Below are positions 7,200 through 14,531 of a stretch of DNA of 18,909 nt, one piece after another. Position numbers and translations under genes: made by a program. The DNA is taken from contig JBMNOY010000046.1 of the NCBI GenBank assembly GCA_050943315.1, positions 1 to 18,909 on the forward strand. Direction: 5' to 3'. How positions within the stretch are numbered: the first letter of the stretch is position 1; each line of letters opens with the position of its first letter. The notes under the pieces are model-generated. The model was not told the DNA's origin and ran no database searches. It saw only the letters and a program-made list of their open reading frames with translations. This DNA is from JBDKUD01 sp050943315. GTDB lineage: Bacteria > Bacillota > Syntrophomonadia > Syntrophomonadales > Syntrophomonadaceae.

Positions 7200-8306
7200 T
7201 TACCAGGGAAGGCTTCCATTTTTTGCTGCAGCTGCCAAGCGAAGTGCAATGGCCTTATCAGATGAAGCAACGGCGTAACGATAGCGCCCATTACCAGCCA
7301 ATCTGGTTTGATCCGCGGTTTCATCTTCACTTATTTCATCATTATTATAAGTAGTGGCGAGGGCCCCCAGAATTTGTCCCTGCTTTAATCCGATTTCCAG
7401 GTTGTCAACCAGTGCTCCGGCTGAGCCGTCTCTTAAGATGGTAGCCAGCCCCTGAGCTGCTTTTATGGTAATATTGGTACCAGTACTGATTTTTAAACCA
7501 GAACCATCGGAAAAACGGATTTCCGCTTTGCCATCTTTTCCGGTATCTATTACGCAACCTGTGTCGCAGGGTGTGGCGGTGGTTATTTCCCGGCTGCTTC
7601 CGTTTACCGTTAAAGTAACTTTGCCTGCCAATGGCACCAAGGTGCCGGTAAGCGGCACATGGGCTTTCTCCGGCAAAACATTTAACATTATGGCTAAGCC
7701 TCGGGCAGCTTCTGCCCGGCTGGCGGGAATATCGGGGGCAAATCCGGTTTTGGAAGCAAGGGGCATTATGGCAGAATCAATGGCTACCGCTACCACCTGT
7801 CTGGCCCAATGATTCGAAGGCACGTCGGTAACGACAGAAGGAAGCTCTACCTCTGGCAAAGGGGTACTGGTCATGCGCAGGATAATAGCTGCTGCTTCCG
7901 CCCTGGATACAGGTTCATCTGGGCGAAAAGTACCATCCGCATAGCCTTTTAGATATCCGGCGGCGGTAGCTGCTTCTATGTAGGAATAGCCCCAGAACTC
8001 AGGGCTGACATCTTGGTAGTGCGGGGCGGCGGGTAAGGAGGATGTGTCCAGATTGTTGGCCCGTACCATGAGTACGGCCATTTCGGCCCGGCTGAGCCTT
8101 GCCGTGGGCCTAAAGGTTCCATCTCCATATCCGTTTATAACTCCACGGTCAAGCAGGTATTTTATATAAGGATAATCAGTCTGGGCAGAAGATAAATCCA
8201 CAAATGCAGATTCCGCCGCATAACTGGCGCCGGAACCTGACAGCAATAGACCTGTTATTAATACCAAAATAATTAGAATTGATTTCAGTCCTGACCGGCA
8301 TCTCAT
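7200..8306 (-). CDS. SLH-domain surface protein with partial FecR domain (prematurely stopped)
   Basis: A 368-residue exported protein expected to bind the cell wall. It starts with a signal peptide (basic MRCRSGLK, hydrophobic core, likely cleavage after ASYA). Three S-layer homology repeats follow: about residues 33-80 (GYGDGTFRPTARLSRAEMAV), 95-145 (GYADGTFRPDEPVSRAEAAA) and 155-210 (GFAPDIPASRAEAARGLAI). SLH domains bind pyruvylated secondary cell-wall polymers. Residues about 225-368 begin a FecR domain (KAEIRFSDGSGLKISTGTNI). Translation ends at TAA 7202-7200 in the middle of that domain, while the same frame continues with FecR sequence, so a nonsense change is likely. The SLH part could still be made and anchored. 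The ATG at 8306 has a GGGGG stretch upstream but no clear AGGAGG. Confidence 0.8.
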   Translation of the reverse strand: MRCRSGLKSILIILVLITGLLLSGSGASYAAESAFVDLSSAQTDYPYIKYLLDRGVINGYGDGTFRPTARLSRAEMAVLMVRANNLDTSSLPAAPHYQDVSPEFWGYSYIEAATAAGYLKGYADGTFRPDEPVSRAEAAAIILRMTSTPLPEVELPSVVTDVPSNHWARQVVAVAIDSAIMPLASKTGFAPDIPASRAEAARGLAIMLNVLPEKAHVPLTGTLVPLAGKVTLTVNGSSREITTATPCDTGCVIDTGKDGKAEIRFSDGSGLKISTGTNITIKAAQGLATILRDGSAGALVDNLEIGLKQGQILGALATTYNNDEISEDETADQTRLAGNGRYRYAVASSDKAIALRLAAAAKNGSLPW

Positions 8307-8670
8307 TGTTGCAGCTCTATCCCCCTCGTCTATATTCCCTATTTATCCTGATAATACTTGAATATTCTACATATATTTATAAAATCCTTTAAATAAACAA
8401 AAAACGTGCTAATTTTTATATTTTACTCCGTTTTCTTCTCATATCCTACTGGATACAGAAACTTTCCGGCGAGACATAGGGACTATAATGGATATTTGCA
8501 CAATCACTGTCCCTAGAGAATATGAAAAAACCTCCTCAATTTGCTTGACTATCTGGATTTTTCATTCAATTACTGCATAACCCATCAAGAGAACTGCCCG
8601 AGGCAGTTCTCTTATACATATATATAAGGTAGCTACTATATCTACTATATATAATAAGGAAGCAATGGTT
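8307..8670. other. Intergenic region with hairpin repeats
   Basis: An AT-rich gap of 364 bases between two minus-strand genes. It contains a spaced inverted repeat TAGGGAC (8477-8483) / GTCCCTA (8509-8515), a 12-bp terminator-like hairpin at 8587-8613, and a GGAAGCAA copy at about 8657. The promoter of the SLH gene must lie in the AT-rich part (about 8340-8430), but no single -35/-10 pair stands out. I see no gene. Confidence 0.5.
8587..8613 (-). terminator. Terminator-like hairpin downstream of the AEC transporter
   Basis: A perfect 12-bp inverted repeat AAGAGAACTGCC / GGCAGTTCTCTT with a 3-base loop, 58 bases beyond the stop of the minus-strand AEC gene. No strong T-run follows on either strand, so termination is likely but not certain. 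Confidence 0.55.
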
Positions 8671-9606
8671 TTAGCCAGATAAGACCTGATAAATAAAAAC
8701 AATTACCGGCATGGTGACAATGCAGAATAATATGGACATGACGTTGATAACACTGGCATTGTAAGCATCTTTGTCATAGACCTGCGCTAATTGCGTTATC
8801 ATGGAAGCAGTGGGGGCAGCACTGGCTAATATAACAATTAGCAGAATTTTCTCAGCCTGGGGATGCCAGCTTAACATACCACTGCAACAGCACAGCAAAA
8901 CGATAATAAGAGGGTAGATTAAGAGCCTGGCTGCAGATACCGTATAAGCCCGTACATTATTGAAAACCCTTTTTAAATCCATATTGGCAATAATAATACC
9001 GGTAATGATCATGCTGATGGGTCCCACCATACTGCCGATAACACTTATTGCATTCCCAGCCACCGAAGGTAAAGATGTATTGGTAAGAAATAATATCATG
9101 CCCAGAATCGTTGCTATCATGTTAGGGTTCAGCAGCAACTGTTTTAAGTTGAACTCTTTGGTTTCGCGAATAACCGATTTACCATGAGTCCAAACAAAGA
9201 CGGTCTGTACGGCCAGATAAGCACTGCAATAAAATACCCATTCCGGTCCCAGTACGAAGGCAACCAAAGGGATTATCAAATTCCCGGCATTGGAATAAAT
9301 TAATGATGCTTCTTCGATGGAGTTGATGGAAATGGTTTTTTTGACCACATAGCTCAGGGCAATATATACAATATGCACACCTATACTGGCAACAATAGCC
9401 AGTATCAGTCCCAGCATCTTCTCCCGGGAGTATTCGATCTGATAAGAATCAATTATTACACAGGGGAAAATCAAATAAAGAGACAGCATAGAAAGAGCCT
9501 TGCTGTCTTCGAATTTAACAATGTGACACTTTTGCGCAACGTAACCAGAAAGTATGATCAAAAACAACGAGCCGATCTGCTTGACTAGTAGAATGCTAAG
9601 CTCCAT
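8671..9606 (-). CDS. AEC family transporter (auxin efflux carrier/malate permease type)
   Basis: A 311-residue integral membrane protein of the AEC (auxin efflux carrier) family, secondary transporters that in bacteria move malate, malonate or other small organic acids. About ten hydrophobic segments fill the chain from ILLVKQIGSLFLIILSGYVA to the C-terminus in two similar halves of five. Family-like stretches include the early LSLYLIFPCVIID, the GNLIIPLVAFVLG segment with a membrane Asn/Gly-Pro region, and the C-terminal ILASAAPTASMITQLAQVY, in which the A-A-P-T-A turn is typical. Length is usual for the family. The ATG at 9606 is preceded by AAAGAGG about 10 bases upstream. It is monocistronic, with spacers on both sides, so context gives no hint of substrate. 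Confidence 0.88.
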   Translation of the reverse strand: MELSILLVKQIGSLFLIILSGYVAQKCHIVKFEDSKALSMLSLYLIFPCVIIDSYQIEYSREKMLGLILAIVASIGVHIVYIALSYVVKKTISINSIEEASLIYSNAGNLIIPLVAFVLGPEWVFYCSAYLAVQTVFVWTHGKSVIRETKEFNLKQLLLNPNMIATILGMILFLTNTSLPSVAGNAISVIGSMVGPISMIITGIIIANMDLKRVFNNVRAYTVSAARLLIYPLIIVLLCCCSGMLSWHPQAEKILLIVILASAAPTASMITQLAQVYDKDAYNASVINVMSILFCIVTMPVIVFIYQVLSG

Positions 9607-9997
9607 CCAGTATGTTCCTCTTTTCTGCTTCTCCTATTACGTATAGGCCTTAAAGTATGTTGGGTCTGTTCCACGGGCAACTCCCCTTATCAACAGTTAT
9701 AATAGCATATTCTGCGGATTTATTAACCGGTGAATTCAGCACCGGTAAGCTCCAGAGGCTTTCCTATTTTTCATCCACATAAGCCTGCGTCTCAATTTAT
9801 ATAGTGAGGTTGGAGAGATAATCCTTTTGACGATTGAATAAGTTTTACAAAGGTGTAGGTTTTAGGCAATTTGCAAGTGAAATAGTTGCCACGTGGCAAG
9901 TCAACGCAGCTATTAGTCTATACGACATCTGAGGGGCAGTTCGTACAAGAGCTGCCCCATCGTGTATTCCGGACATTTCACGGTCTACCATGCCGAT
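9607..9997. other. Intergenic region with a perfect palindrome and a terminator hairpin
   Basis: A gap of 391 bases without a credible gene. It contains the 14-bp perfect palindrome TTGCCACGTGGCAA (9886-9899) and a terminator-like hairpin (9933-9958). The AEC gene's promoter must lie near its left end but is not clear. Confidence 0.5.
9933..9958 (-). terminator. Hairpin downstream of the DUF4153-like gene
   Basis: GGGGCAGTTC / GAGCTGCCCC pair over 10 positions (one G-U) around a 6-base loop, about 40 bases past the minus-strand stop at 9998. It is GC-rich but lacks a T-run on the minus strand; it probably ends the three-gene operon. Confidence 0.5.
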
Positions 9998-11608
9998 TTA
10001 ATCAAAATATTCACTAATCTTATTCCGGGCCTCGGCTTTTTCCCATGTGTTTTTTGGTTCTCCAGCCACTTCATTAGCCGAATGTTGCTGGACAAGCAAA
10101 TATTCCTTCAGCTCATCCCGTAAAATATTATCATCGGTTTGCTCATATACCATTAGGGCAGCATCGACACCAGCCGGTCCAGACCGGTAGAGAATTTCCA
10201 CATCGAAATTTTCGAGGGTTCCGGACAGGTAACGGTCCGCATTATAGCGGGCTACCAGGCTGTCCGGATTCGACAGACATAGCAGGCAAAACATCACTAT
10301 CCCTGCTCCAACTGCCAGACGGGTTATAGAGAATGACCATTTTTGCAGGGCAATTATTCCCCCGCAGATGATGGCCATGAAGATCATAAAGACACAGGGC
10401 AGCAGCCGGCGCATAGTCAGTTCGTAGGCATCAATGTACAGGGCCATTTTACTGAAAGCGGTAGCAATAAGGACCAGGGTAACCAGAGCCAGCAATGAGT
10501 TGAGTATCTTTAAGGCCATACTATTCCTGCTCGGCTGTTGGCTCATGACATTGGATATTGTCAGTACTATCAGGTTTATAGCCGCAATGGAACACAGCTC
10601 AAAAAATCCACGGCGGGCATATTCAGAGAAAACCAACCACCCCTCCGGCCGTTGGCCAACAAATGCTGAGAAGAAATAAGGAACCTGACTTCCGATGAAA
10701 ACTATATATAACGTACATAGCAAGCCCAGCAGAATGTAGACAGTAAGCATGGGAAGTATCCGCCAGGCTGAAATCATCTGCATTGTACGGTCCTTACTAA
10801 ACCGGTCAGTGCCTCTTTTATGGACACTGCCAGCCACCAGACCGAACATATAAGCTGCAATGGGAATAGCTAAAATGGCATGCCGTAATATTTCCCAAAA
10901 CTCTTCCCCTATTCCGCGAAAGCCAGCCAGTATTCCGTTTACTATTCTGGCAAAGCCGCCGCTGTCCGCTTCCATAAGCAGGGGAAAAACCATGGCTGCT
11001 ACAATAAACGATAAAAATAAACCTAATACTATTGAAAAAGGGTGCCTTCCCCGTGCCAGTTTATTGGTTCCCAAAAGAGCCAGGCTTTTATACTGGCAGC
11101 CGAAATTGCTAAAAGGTATTGCAAACATGGCATTATAGCCGTCCAGGACAAAAAAATTGCTGGTTTTGCCCATAATAAGAAGCCCGGTAGCAGACAGGAT
11201 CCAGTATAAGGCACTGCCAAATAACAGCAGACCGTGCAGCGGAGCCAGCCCATTATTGCTCCACAGTCCAAAGCTCAGCCCTATCAGCACCACCACCGCC
11301 AGCCAGAACCATCCGATTTTATTAATATGCACTCCTTTTTTCAGCAGATACAAGGTTACTGAGCCGCAAAATGCCAGAGTAAACACGGTGACCCCCCAGC
11401 CCTGCCAGGAGAACAGTACCCAATGAGCAAAAAAGAAGCCCAGTACGAAAGCAAACAGGGCAAAATAGCTGTCCTGGCGGTCAGCCGCAAAAGGCGCTTT
11501 CCCCTTCAGCATTACTGGTATCTCCGGCACACTTTTCCCAGAGCTGCCTGGAGTTGCTGATTCCATAGTCAAAACGGTCTCGTTTTTATCGAGTGATGGC
11601 TCATCCAT
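9998..11608 (-). CDS. DUF4153/DUF4173-like polytopic membrane protein
   Basis: A 536-residue membrane protein of no known activity, similar to the DUF4153/DUF4173 group. Residues 1-45 are hydrophilic. About a dozen hydrophobic helices follow (from YFALFAFVLGFFFAHWVLF to AVGAGIVMFCLLCLS), then a soluble C-terminal tail of about 85 residues (SLVARYNADRYLSG to ISEYFD) rich in charged residues. The family-like central motif is GQRPEGWLVFSEYARRGFFELC, with its conserved YARRGFFEL. The ATG at 11608 follows AAGGAGGG with about 8 bases spacing. It lies 14 bases after the Cro/C1-type regulator and is last in the operon with the DUF2975 gene. Such trios are common in Firmicutes and suggest a regulated envelope function, but no function is established. 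Confidence 0.8.
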   Translation of the reverse strand: MDEPSLDKNETVLTMESATPGSSGKSVPEIPVMLKGKAPFAADRQDSYFALFAFVLGFFFAHWVLFSWQGWGVTVFTLAFCGSVTLYLLKKGVHINKIGWFWLAVVVLIGLSFGLWSNNGLAPLHGLLLFGSALYWILSATGLLIMGKTSNFFVLDGYNAMFAIPFSNFGCQYKSLALLGTNKLARGRHPFSIVLGLFLSFIVAAMVFPLLMEADSGGFARIVNGILAGFRGIGEEFWEILRHAILAIPIAAYMFGLVAGSVHKRGTDRFSKDRTMQMISAWRILPMLTVYILLGLLCTLYIVFIGSQVPYFFSAFVGQRPEGWLVFSEYARRGFFELCSIAAINLIVLTISNVMSQQPSRNSMALKILNSLLALVTLVLIATAFSKMALYIDAYELTMRRLLPCVFMIFMAIICGGIIALQKWSFSITRLAVGAGIVMFCLLCLSNPDSLVARYNADRYLSGTLENFDVEILYRSGPAGVDAALMVYEQTDDNILRDELKEYLLVQQHSANEVAGEPKNTWEKAEARNKISEYFD

Positions 11609-11622
11609 ATAGGTAACCCTCC

Positions 11623-11838
11623 TTATTCTCCATCATCTGGTTGGTATTCGAGTATGTCTCCGGGCTGACAATCCAGAGTTTTGCAGATGGCCTCTAGGGT
11701 AGAGAAACGAATCGCTTTGGCCTTCCCGGTTTTGAGAATGGAAAGATTAGATTGCGTGATGCCGATCTTTTCAGCCAGCTCGCCGGAGGACATTTTCCTT
11801 TTAGCCATCATTACATCTAAATTTACTACGATGGGCAT
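11623..11838 (-). CDS. Small Cro/C1-type (XRE) helix-turn-helix regulator
   Basis: A 71-residue protein that is almost entirely one helix-turn-helix domain. Helices include VNLDVMMAKRKMSSGELAEK, the turn IGITQSN and recognition helix LSILKTGKA, followed by FSTLEAICKTLDCQPGDILEY, the usual Cro/C1 ending of YozG-like proteins. These often act as repressors of their own operon. The gene lies 18 bases downstream of the DUF2975 gene and 14 bases upstream of the DUF4153-like gene, so it is the middle of a three-gene operon. A GAAGGAGAACGGAG stretch lies just before ATG 11838. No separate ligand-binding domain is present; the signal may come from the flanking membrane proteins, which is inference. 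Confidence 0.9.
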   Translation of the reverse strand: MPIVVNLDVMMAKRKMSSGELAEKIGITQSNLSILKTGKAKAIRFSTLEAICKTLDCQPGDILEYQPDDGE

Positions 11839-11856
11839 TACTCCGTTCTCCTTCCC

Positions 11857-12306
11857 CTAAACAATGTAATCTGCTTCGTTTTTGAGCTCAACGGCCTGGG
11901 CGACTACATTTTTTACTACCCGGACAATCAAGCCCATAAAAGCTGCCGCGATTGCCACAAAGGCCCACGGGTAATAGTAAAACACGGAAATTAAGGCTAC
12001 CACCGCTCCTGCAAAACAGCTCCAGGAAATCCGCCTTAACAGTTCCACGTTCTCATCGGTAAATACTTGACCAGTCTCGATCCGGCGCAGTAGTTTAAAC
12101 AAACTATAGAGCAGATAAGCGGCAGGTACAAAACCCACATAGATGGTGGTCATAAAATAGGCTCTATGTTCATCTTGTCCAGCCTGGGAAATGTCTACAA
12201 ACCAGTCAGTCAGCCAGGGCGCCGATACCACTACACCCAGCAGCAAACCCATAAAGATTACTATACACCACTTGGTTAGAATGATTGATTTCTCTCCATT
12301 CCACAT
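11857..12306 (-). CDS. DUF2975 family membrane protein
   Basis: A protein of about 149 residues with four predicted membrane helices (about LTKWCIVIFMGLLLGVVV, YVGFVPAAYLLYSLFKLL, a Cys/Ala-rich helix near WSCFAGAVVALISVF, and WAFVAIAAAFMGLIVRVV) in the DUF2975 pattern, including the conserved loop RRIETGQVFTDENVELLRRI. The function of the family is not known; members are regularly encoded beside a small Cro/C1 regulator, as here. I prefer ATG 12306 because AAAGGATG lies 7 bases upstream; the in-frame ATG at 12315 would overlap that Shine-Dalgarno sequence. It is first in the operon, with a good sigma-A-type promoter 47 bases upstream. Confidence 0.85.
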   Translation of the reverse strand: MWNGEKSIILTKWCIVIFMGLLLGVVVSAPWLTDWFVDISQAGQDEHRAYFMTTIYVGFVPAAYLLYSLFKLLRRIETGQVFTDENVELLRRISWSCFAGAVVALISVFYYYPWAFVAIAAAFMGLIVRVVKNVVAQAVELKNEADYIV

Positions 12307-12352
12307 AGAATACATCCTTTCTCAGTCGGGTGAAGTACCCTTGATTATTTGC

Positions 12353-12381
12353 AGTATAGCAAAGGTATTGATGTTATACAA
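12353..12381 (-). promoter_or_regulatory. Sigma-A-type promoter of the DUF2975-HTH-DUF4153 operon
   Basis: On the minus strand TTGTAT (12381-12376) and TATACT (12358-12353) are separated by exactly 17 bases. Each hexamer is close to consensus, and the site precedes the first gene by 47 bases. Confidence 0.65.
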
Positions 12382-12699
12382 TATATTTTTATCGTTTTTC
12401 AATAAAATTTATTCGTTTTTCATCTACACAACAATCAAAGTGCAGTATTTGGATTATAACTTGAAGATGGGCTTAATTTATCCATAAGGTCAAAAAGCTC
12501 TGCTGTTCGGCATATAGAGATAGTGGAAATAGTTCAGATGTGCGTATTAAGCAGAGGGACATTAGTTTTGCTTCCTTATGTTACCCCCTAAAGAGGTCAG
12601 AAAAGCCAAGGCCTTTTCAGAACTGCTTATGGTAGTTTGCAGGGATTTTAAGCACTAACTCGGCTGCAGCGTCTACATAGGTCTTAAAGATGTATATAC
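12382..12699. other. Intergenic region between divergent genes
   Basis: This stretch lies between the DUF2975 operon promoter and the cysteine synthase promoter. It holds a decayed copy of the GGGGAC/TTGCTTCC repeat (about 12554-12577) and an imperfect AAAAGCC/GGCCTTTT dyad near 12602. I found no T-box or S-box signature that would link it to cysteine control, and no gene. Confidence 0.45.
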
Positions 12700-12708
12700 T
12701 GTTATAAT
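12700..12708 (+). promoter_or_regulatory. Extended -10 promoter of the cysteine synthase gene
   Basis: TGTTATAAT is a perfect extended -10 element (TGn plus TATAAT at 12703-12708), 47 bases before the chosen start. The -35 region (about 12680-12686) is poor, as is common with extended -10 promoters. Confidence 0.65.
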
Positions 12709-12755
12709 GCTATTATATAGTTTAGTACAACAATAAACTGGAAGGAAGAATGCAC

Positions 12756-13655
12756 ATGTACGACAATATTTTACATGCTATCGGTCATACTCCCCTGGTC
12801 AGAATTAATAAATTAAACCCCAAACCTCATATCCCGCTTTATGCCAAGTTGGAAGGTTTCAATCCAACGGGGAGCATCAAAGACCGTATCGCTATGAAAA
12901 TGATTGAACAGGCGGAAGAAAGCGGAGCACTCACCAAGGGAAAAACTATAATCGAACCCACCTCAGGCAATACCGGCATCGGTCTGGCAATGATAGGTGC
13001 CGTAAAAGGATATGCAGTGGAAATAGTCATGAGTGAAGCAGTCTCTGTTGAACGCCGCAAGATGATCGAAGCCTTTGGAGCTAAGACTATTCTTACTGAT
13101 CCCTCCCAGGGCACGGATGGAGCCATCAGGAAAGCCCATGAACTATGCCGCATGTATCCTGATAAATACTTTATGCCCAACCAGTTTTCCAACGAATACA
13201 ATAAGCTGGCCCATTACGAAACTACTGCCCAGGAGATCTGGGAGGACACTGGAGGAAAGGTTACCCATTTAGTTTCTGCATTGGGTACCTCAGGAACCAT
13301 TATGGGAGTGGGAATGGGCTTAAAAGCCAAGAATCCTGACATTCAGATAATTGAAGCTCATCCGGTTATAGGCCATTACATTCAGGGTCTTAAGAACATG
13401 CAAGAAGCTATAGTCCCGGAAATCTACGATTCCACCAAGATCGACCGCCGAGTCATGATCGAATCTGAAGCTGCTTTTGCCATGGCTCGAGCCATTGTGG
13501 CCCAGGAAGGCATATTTGTCGGTATGAGCAGCGGAGCCGCCATGATTGCAGCTCTGGAGTGCATTAAGGACCTGGAGGAAGGCTTTGTGGTGGTAATTTT
13601 CCCCGACCGGGGAGAAAAGTATCTGAGTACAGGTTTATTTCATCTGGACTCCTAA
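12756..13655 (+). CDS. cysK: Cysteine synthase (O-acetylserine sulfhydrylase), PLP-dependent
   Basis: A cytoplasmic PLP enzyme that makes L-cysteine from O-acetylserine and sulfide. The fold-type II markers are all present: the PLP lysine in GSIKDR (Lys42), TSGNTG at residues 69-74, the substrate loop region MPNQFSNEYNKLAHYETTA, the phosphate-binding GTSGTIMG loop, and a C-terminal SSGAAM...PDRGEKYLST. At 299 residues it has normal length. The region after EAHPVIGHYIQGLKNM differs from classical CysK (usually SPVLSGG...GIGAGF), so a CysM-like or other acceptor preference cannot be excluded. ATG 12756 has GGAAGGA at a good 9-base spacing; ATG 12750, six bases earlier, is too close to it. It is a single gene with its own promoter; no serine acetyltransferase is adjacent. 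Confidence 0.9.
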   Translation: MYDNILHAIGHTPLVRINKLNPKPHIPLYAKLEGFNPTGSIKDRIAMKMIEQAEESGALTKGKTIIEPTSGNTGIGLAMIGAVKGYAVEIVMSEAVSVERRKMIEAFGAKTILTDPSQGTDGAIRKAHELCRMYPDKYFMPNQFSNEYNKLAHYETTAQEIWEDTGGKVTHLVSALGTSGTIMGVGMGLKAKNPDIQIIEAHPVIGHYIQGLKNMQEAIVPEIYDSTKIDRRVMIESEAAFAMARAIVAQEGIFVGMSSGAAMIAALECIKDLEEGFVVVIFPDRGEKYLSTGLFHLDS

Positions 13656-13748
13656 TAGGTAAGTAATTAGCTCAAACTGTCGGCTATCGGTATAAAATAC
13701 CCTTCCGGCAAAGCTGGGGGTAAAGTTACCGCCATCTTCATGCGAAAA

Positions 13749-13776
13749 AGGAGGCCATCCTTTTGGGATAGCCTCT
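13749..13776. terminator. Bidirectional terminator between cysK and the Cys-rich protein gene
   Basis: The dyad GAGGC-C-ATCC / GGAT-A-GCCTC (one mismatch, loop about TTTTG) lies between two converging genes. On the minus strand it is followed by CTTTTTC, on the + strand by TTT, so it best serves the minus-strand gene. Confidence 0.7.
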
Positions 13777-13785
13777 TTGCTACTA

Positions 13786-14070
13786 CTAATCGTCATCCCA
13801 CTGTTCATTACAAAAGATACAGCAGGGTCTGCAAACACAACGCCGACAACGTTCAAAGGGACATCTGTCTTTAGGATCTCTTTTACGATCACGTTTAAAA
13901 CTATGCCTGGGGTCACGCTTAGGATCACGTCTAATACTATGCCTGGGGTCGTGTTTTTTGCGCTTGCGGTCGCGTTTCGGATCATGTTCAAAATCATCTC
14001 TGCGGTCATCTCTACGGTCACAGCAGTGGTTGCGGAAATCTATATTGACAGTTCGATGGAATCTAACCAT
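13786..14070 (-). CDS. Small Arg/Asp/His-rich repeat protein with Cys-rich C-terminus
   Basis: A 94-residue protein I do not recognise. From ATG 14070, preceded by GAAGGAGGTG at about 5 bases spacing, it has three parts: a short start MVRFHRTVNIDFRNHCCDRR; a highly charged middle built from imperfect 12-residue units (DPRHSIRRDPKR, then DPRHSFKRDRKR) matching a tandem 36-base DNA repeat at about 13880-13955; and a C-terminus with seven or more cysteines (CPFERCRRCVCRPCCIFC) ending WDDD. No signal peptide or membrane segment. The composition resembles small spore-coat or metal-binding proteins; a CATATAAT element at 14127-14120 could suit a sporulation sigma factor, but this is inference. The longer frame from 14151 lacks a ribosome binding site. 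It faces cysK and shares the terminator between them. Confidence 0.7.
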   Translation of the reverse strand: MVRFHRTVNIDFRNHCCDRRDDRRDDFEHDPKRDRKRKKHDPRHSIRRDPKRDPRHSFKRDRKRDPKDRCPFERCRRCVCRPCCIFCNEQWDDD

Positions 14071-14119
14071 ATTTACACCTCCTTCGACGAAAACTAGCCC
14101 CATATAATCCTTACACTGC

Positions 14120-14127
14120 ATTATATG
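14120..14127 (-). promoter_or_regulatory. Candidate -10 element of the Cys-rich protein gene
   Basis: Minus-strand CATATAAT, 50 bases before the start codon. It fits sigma-A TATAAT and also resembles the CATA-type -10 boxes of mother-cell sigma factors. No convincing -35 is visible. Confidence 0.35.
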
Positions 14128-14166
14128 GCATTTATTTACATAGTGATACACAGTTGGAGATAGATT

Positions 14167-14212
14167 GGTTTCAGTAGCTAATACCCAAAGCTGGACATAA
14201 TATACTGAAACC
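14167..14212. repeat. 10-bp inverted repeat GGTTTCAGTA / TACTGAAACC
   Basis: GGTTTCAGTA (14167-14176) and its perfect reverse complement (14203-14212) flank 26 bases between two divergent small genes. A third copy of GGTTTCAGTA lies at 15067-15076. This may be an operator pair or a long hairpin; no regulator is known. Confidence 0.5.
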
Positions 14213-14268
14213 GCTAAGCTTAATTAGACAGGTCTATGATAAGTAAATGCAGAAAAGGAGGACTAACA

Positions 14269-14505
14269 TTGAAAGACATAAACGTAGCCAAATTAGCTGA
14301 AGAACTCACCGCAAGAACCAGTGATCAGATTGCTGAAGATGTAAGTGCCATAGCCGCGGAAATTATCAAGTTGGACATAAAGAATAAAGATAAGCTGCAA
14401 GCACAGACCATCCTGCTTCTGCATAAGAACGCCCTTGAACGCAGCCAGCAGTTTACCATTGAATTGCTGCAAAAGGTAGTTGATGAACTTGGCAAAGATG
14501 CCTAG
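14269..14505 (+). CDS. Small predicted all-helical protein, unknown function
   Basis: A 78-residue protein I do not recognise. I chose the TTG at 14269 (reading MKDINVAKLAEELTARTSDQ) because AAAAGGAGGA lies 5-8 bases upstream; the in-frame ATG at 14236 has no ribosome binding site. The sequence is predicted to be two or three amphipathic helices (AKLAEELTARTSDQIAEDVS, IAAEIIKLDIKNKDKLQAQT, HKNALERSQQFTIELLQKVV), with no cysteines, signal or membrane segment. The GNAT gene starts 27 bases after its stop, so the two are probably co-transcribed. The upstream spacer contains the GGTTTCAGTA inverted repeat, which may regulate it. Confidence 0.7.
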   Translation: MKDINVAKLAEELTARTSDQIAEDVSAIAAEIIKLDIKNKDKLQAQTILLLHKNALERSQQFTIELLQKVVDELGKDA

Positions 14506-14531
14506 CCGGTATAAAAGGTGGTTGGCAACCA

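Noticed and set aside
12382..12749. Possible T-box or S-box leader of cysteine synthase
   Set aside because: No AGGGTGGNACCGCG-like antiterminator or S-box core is present, and the extended -10 lies only 47 bases from the start codon, too short for such a leader.
13880..13955. CRISPR-like repeat
   Set aside because: The repeated 36-base units are contiguous without spacers and encode a protein repeat in frame.
13777..14097. 106-codon + strand frame
   Set aside because: Antisense to the Cys-rich repeat protein, which has the better ribosome binding site and terminator.
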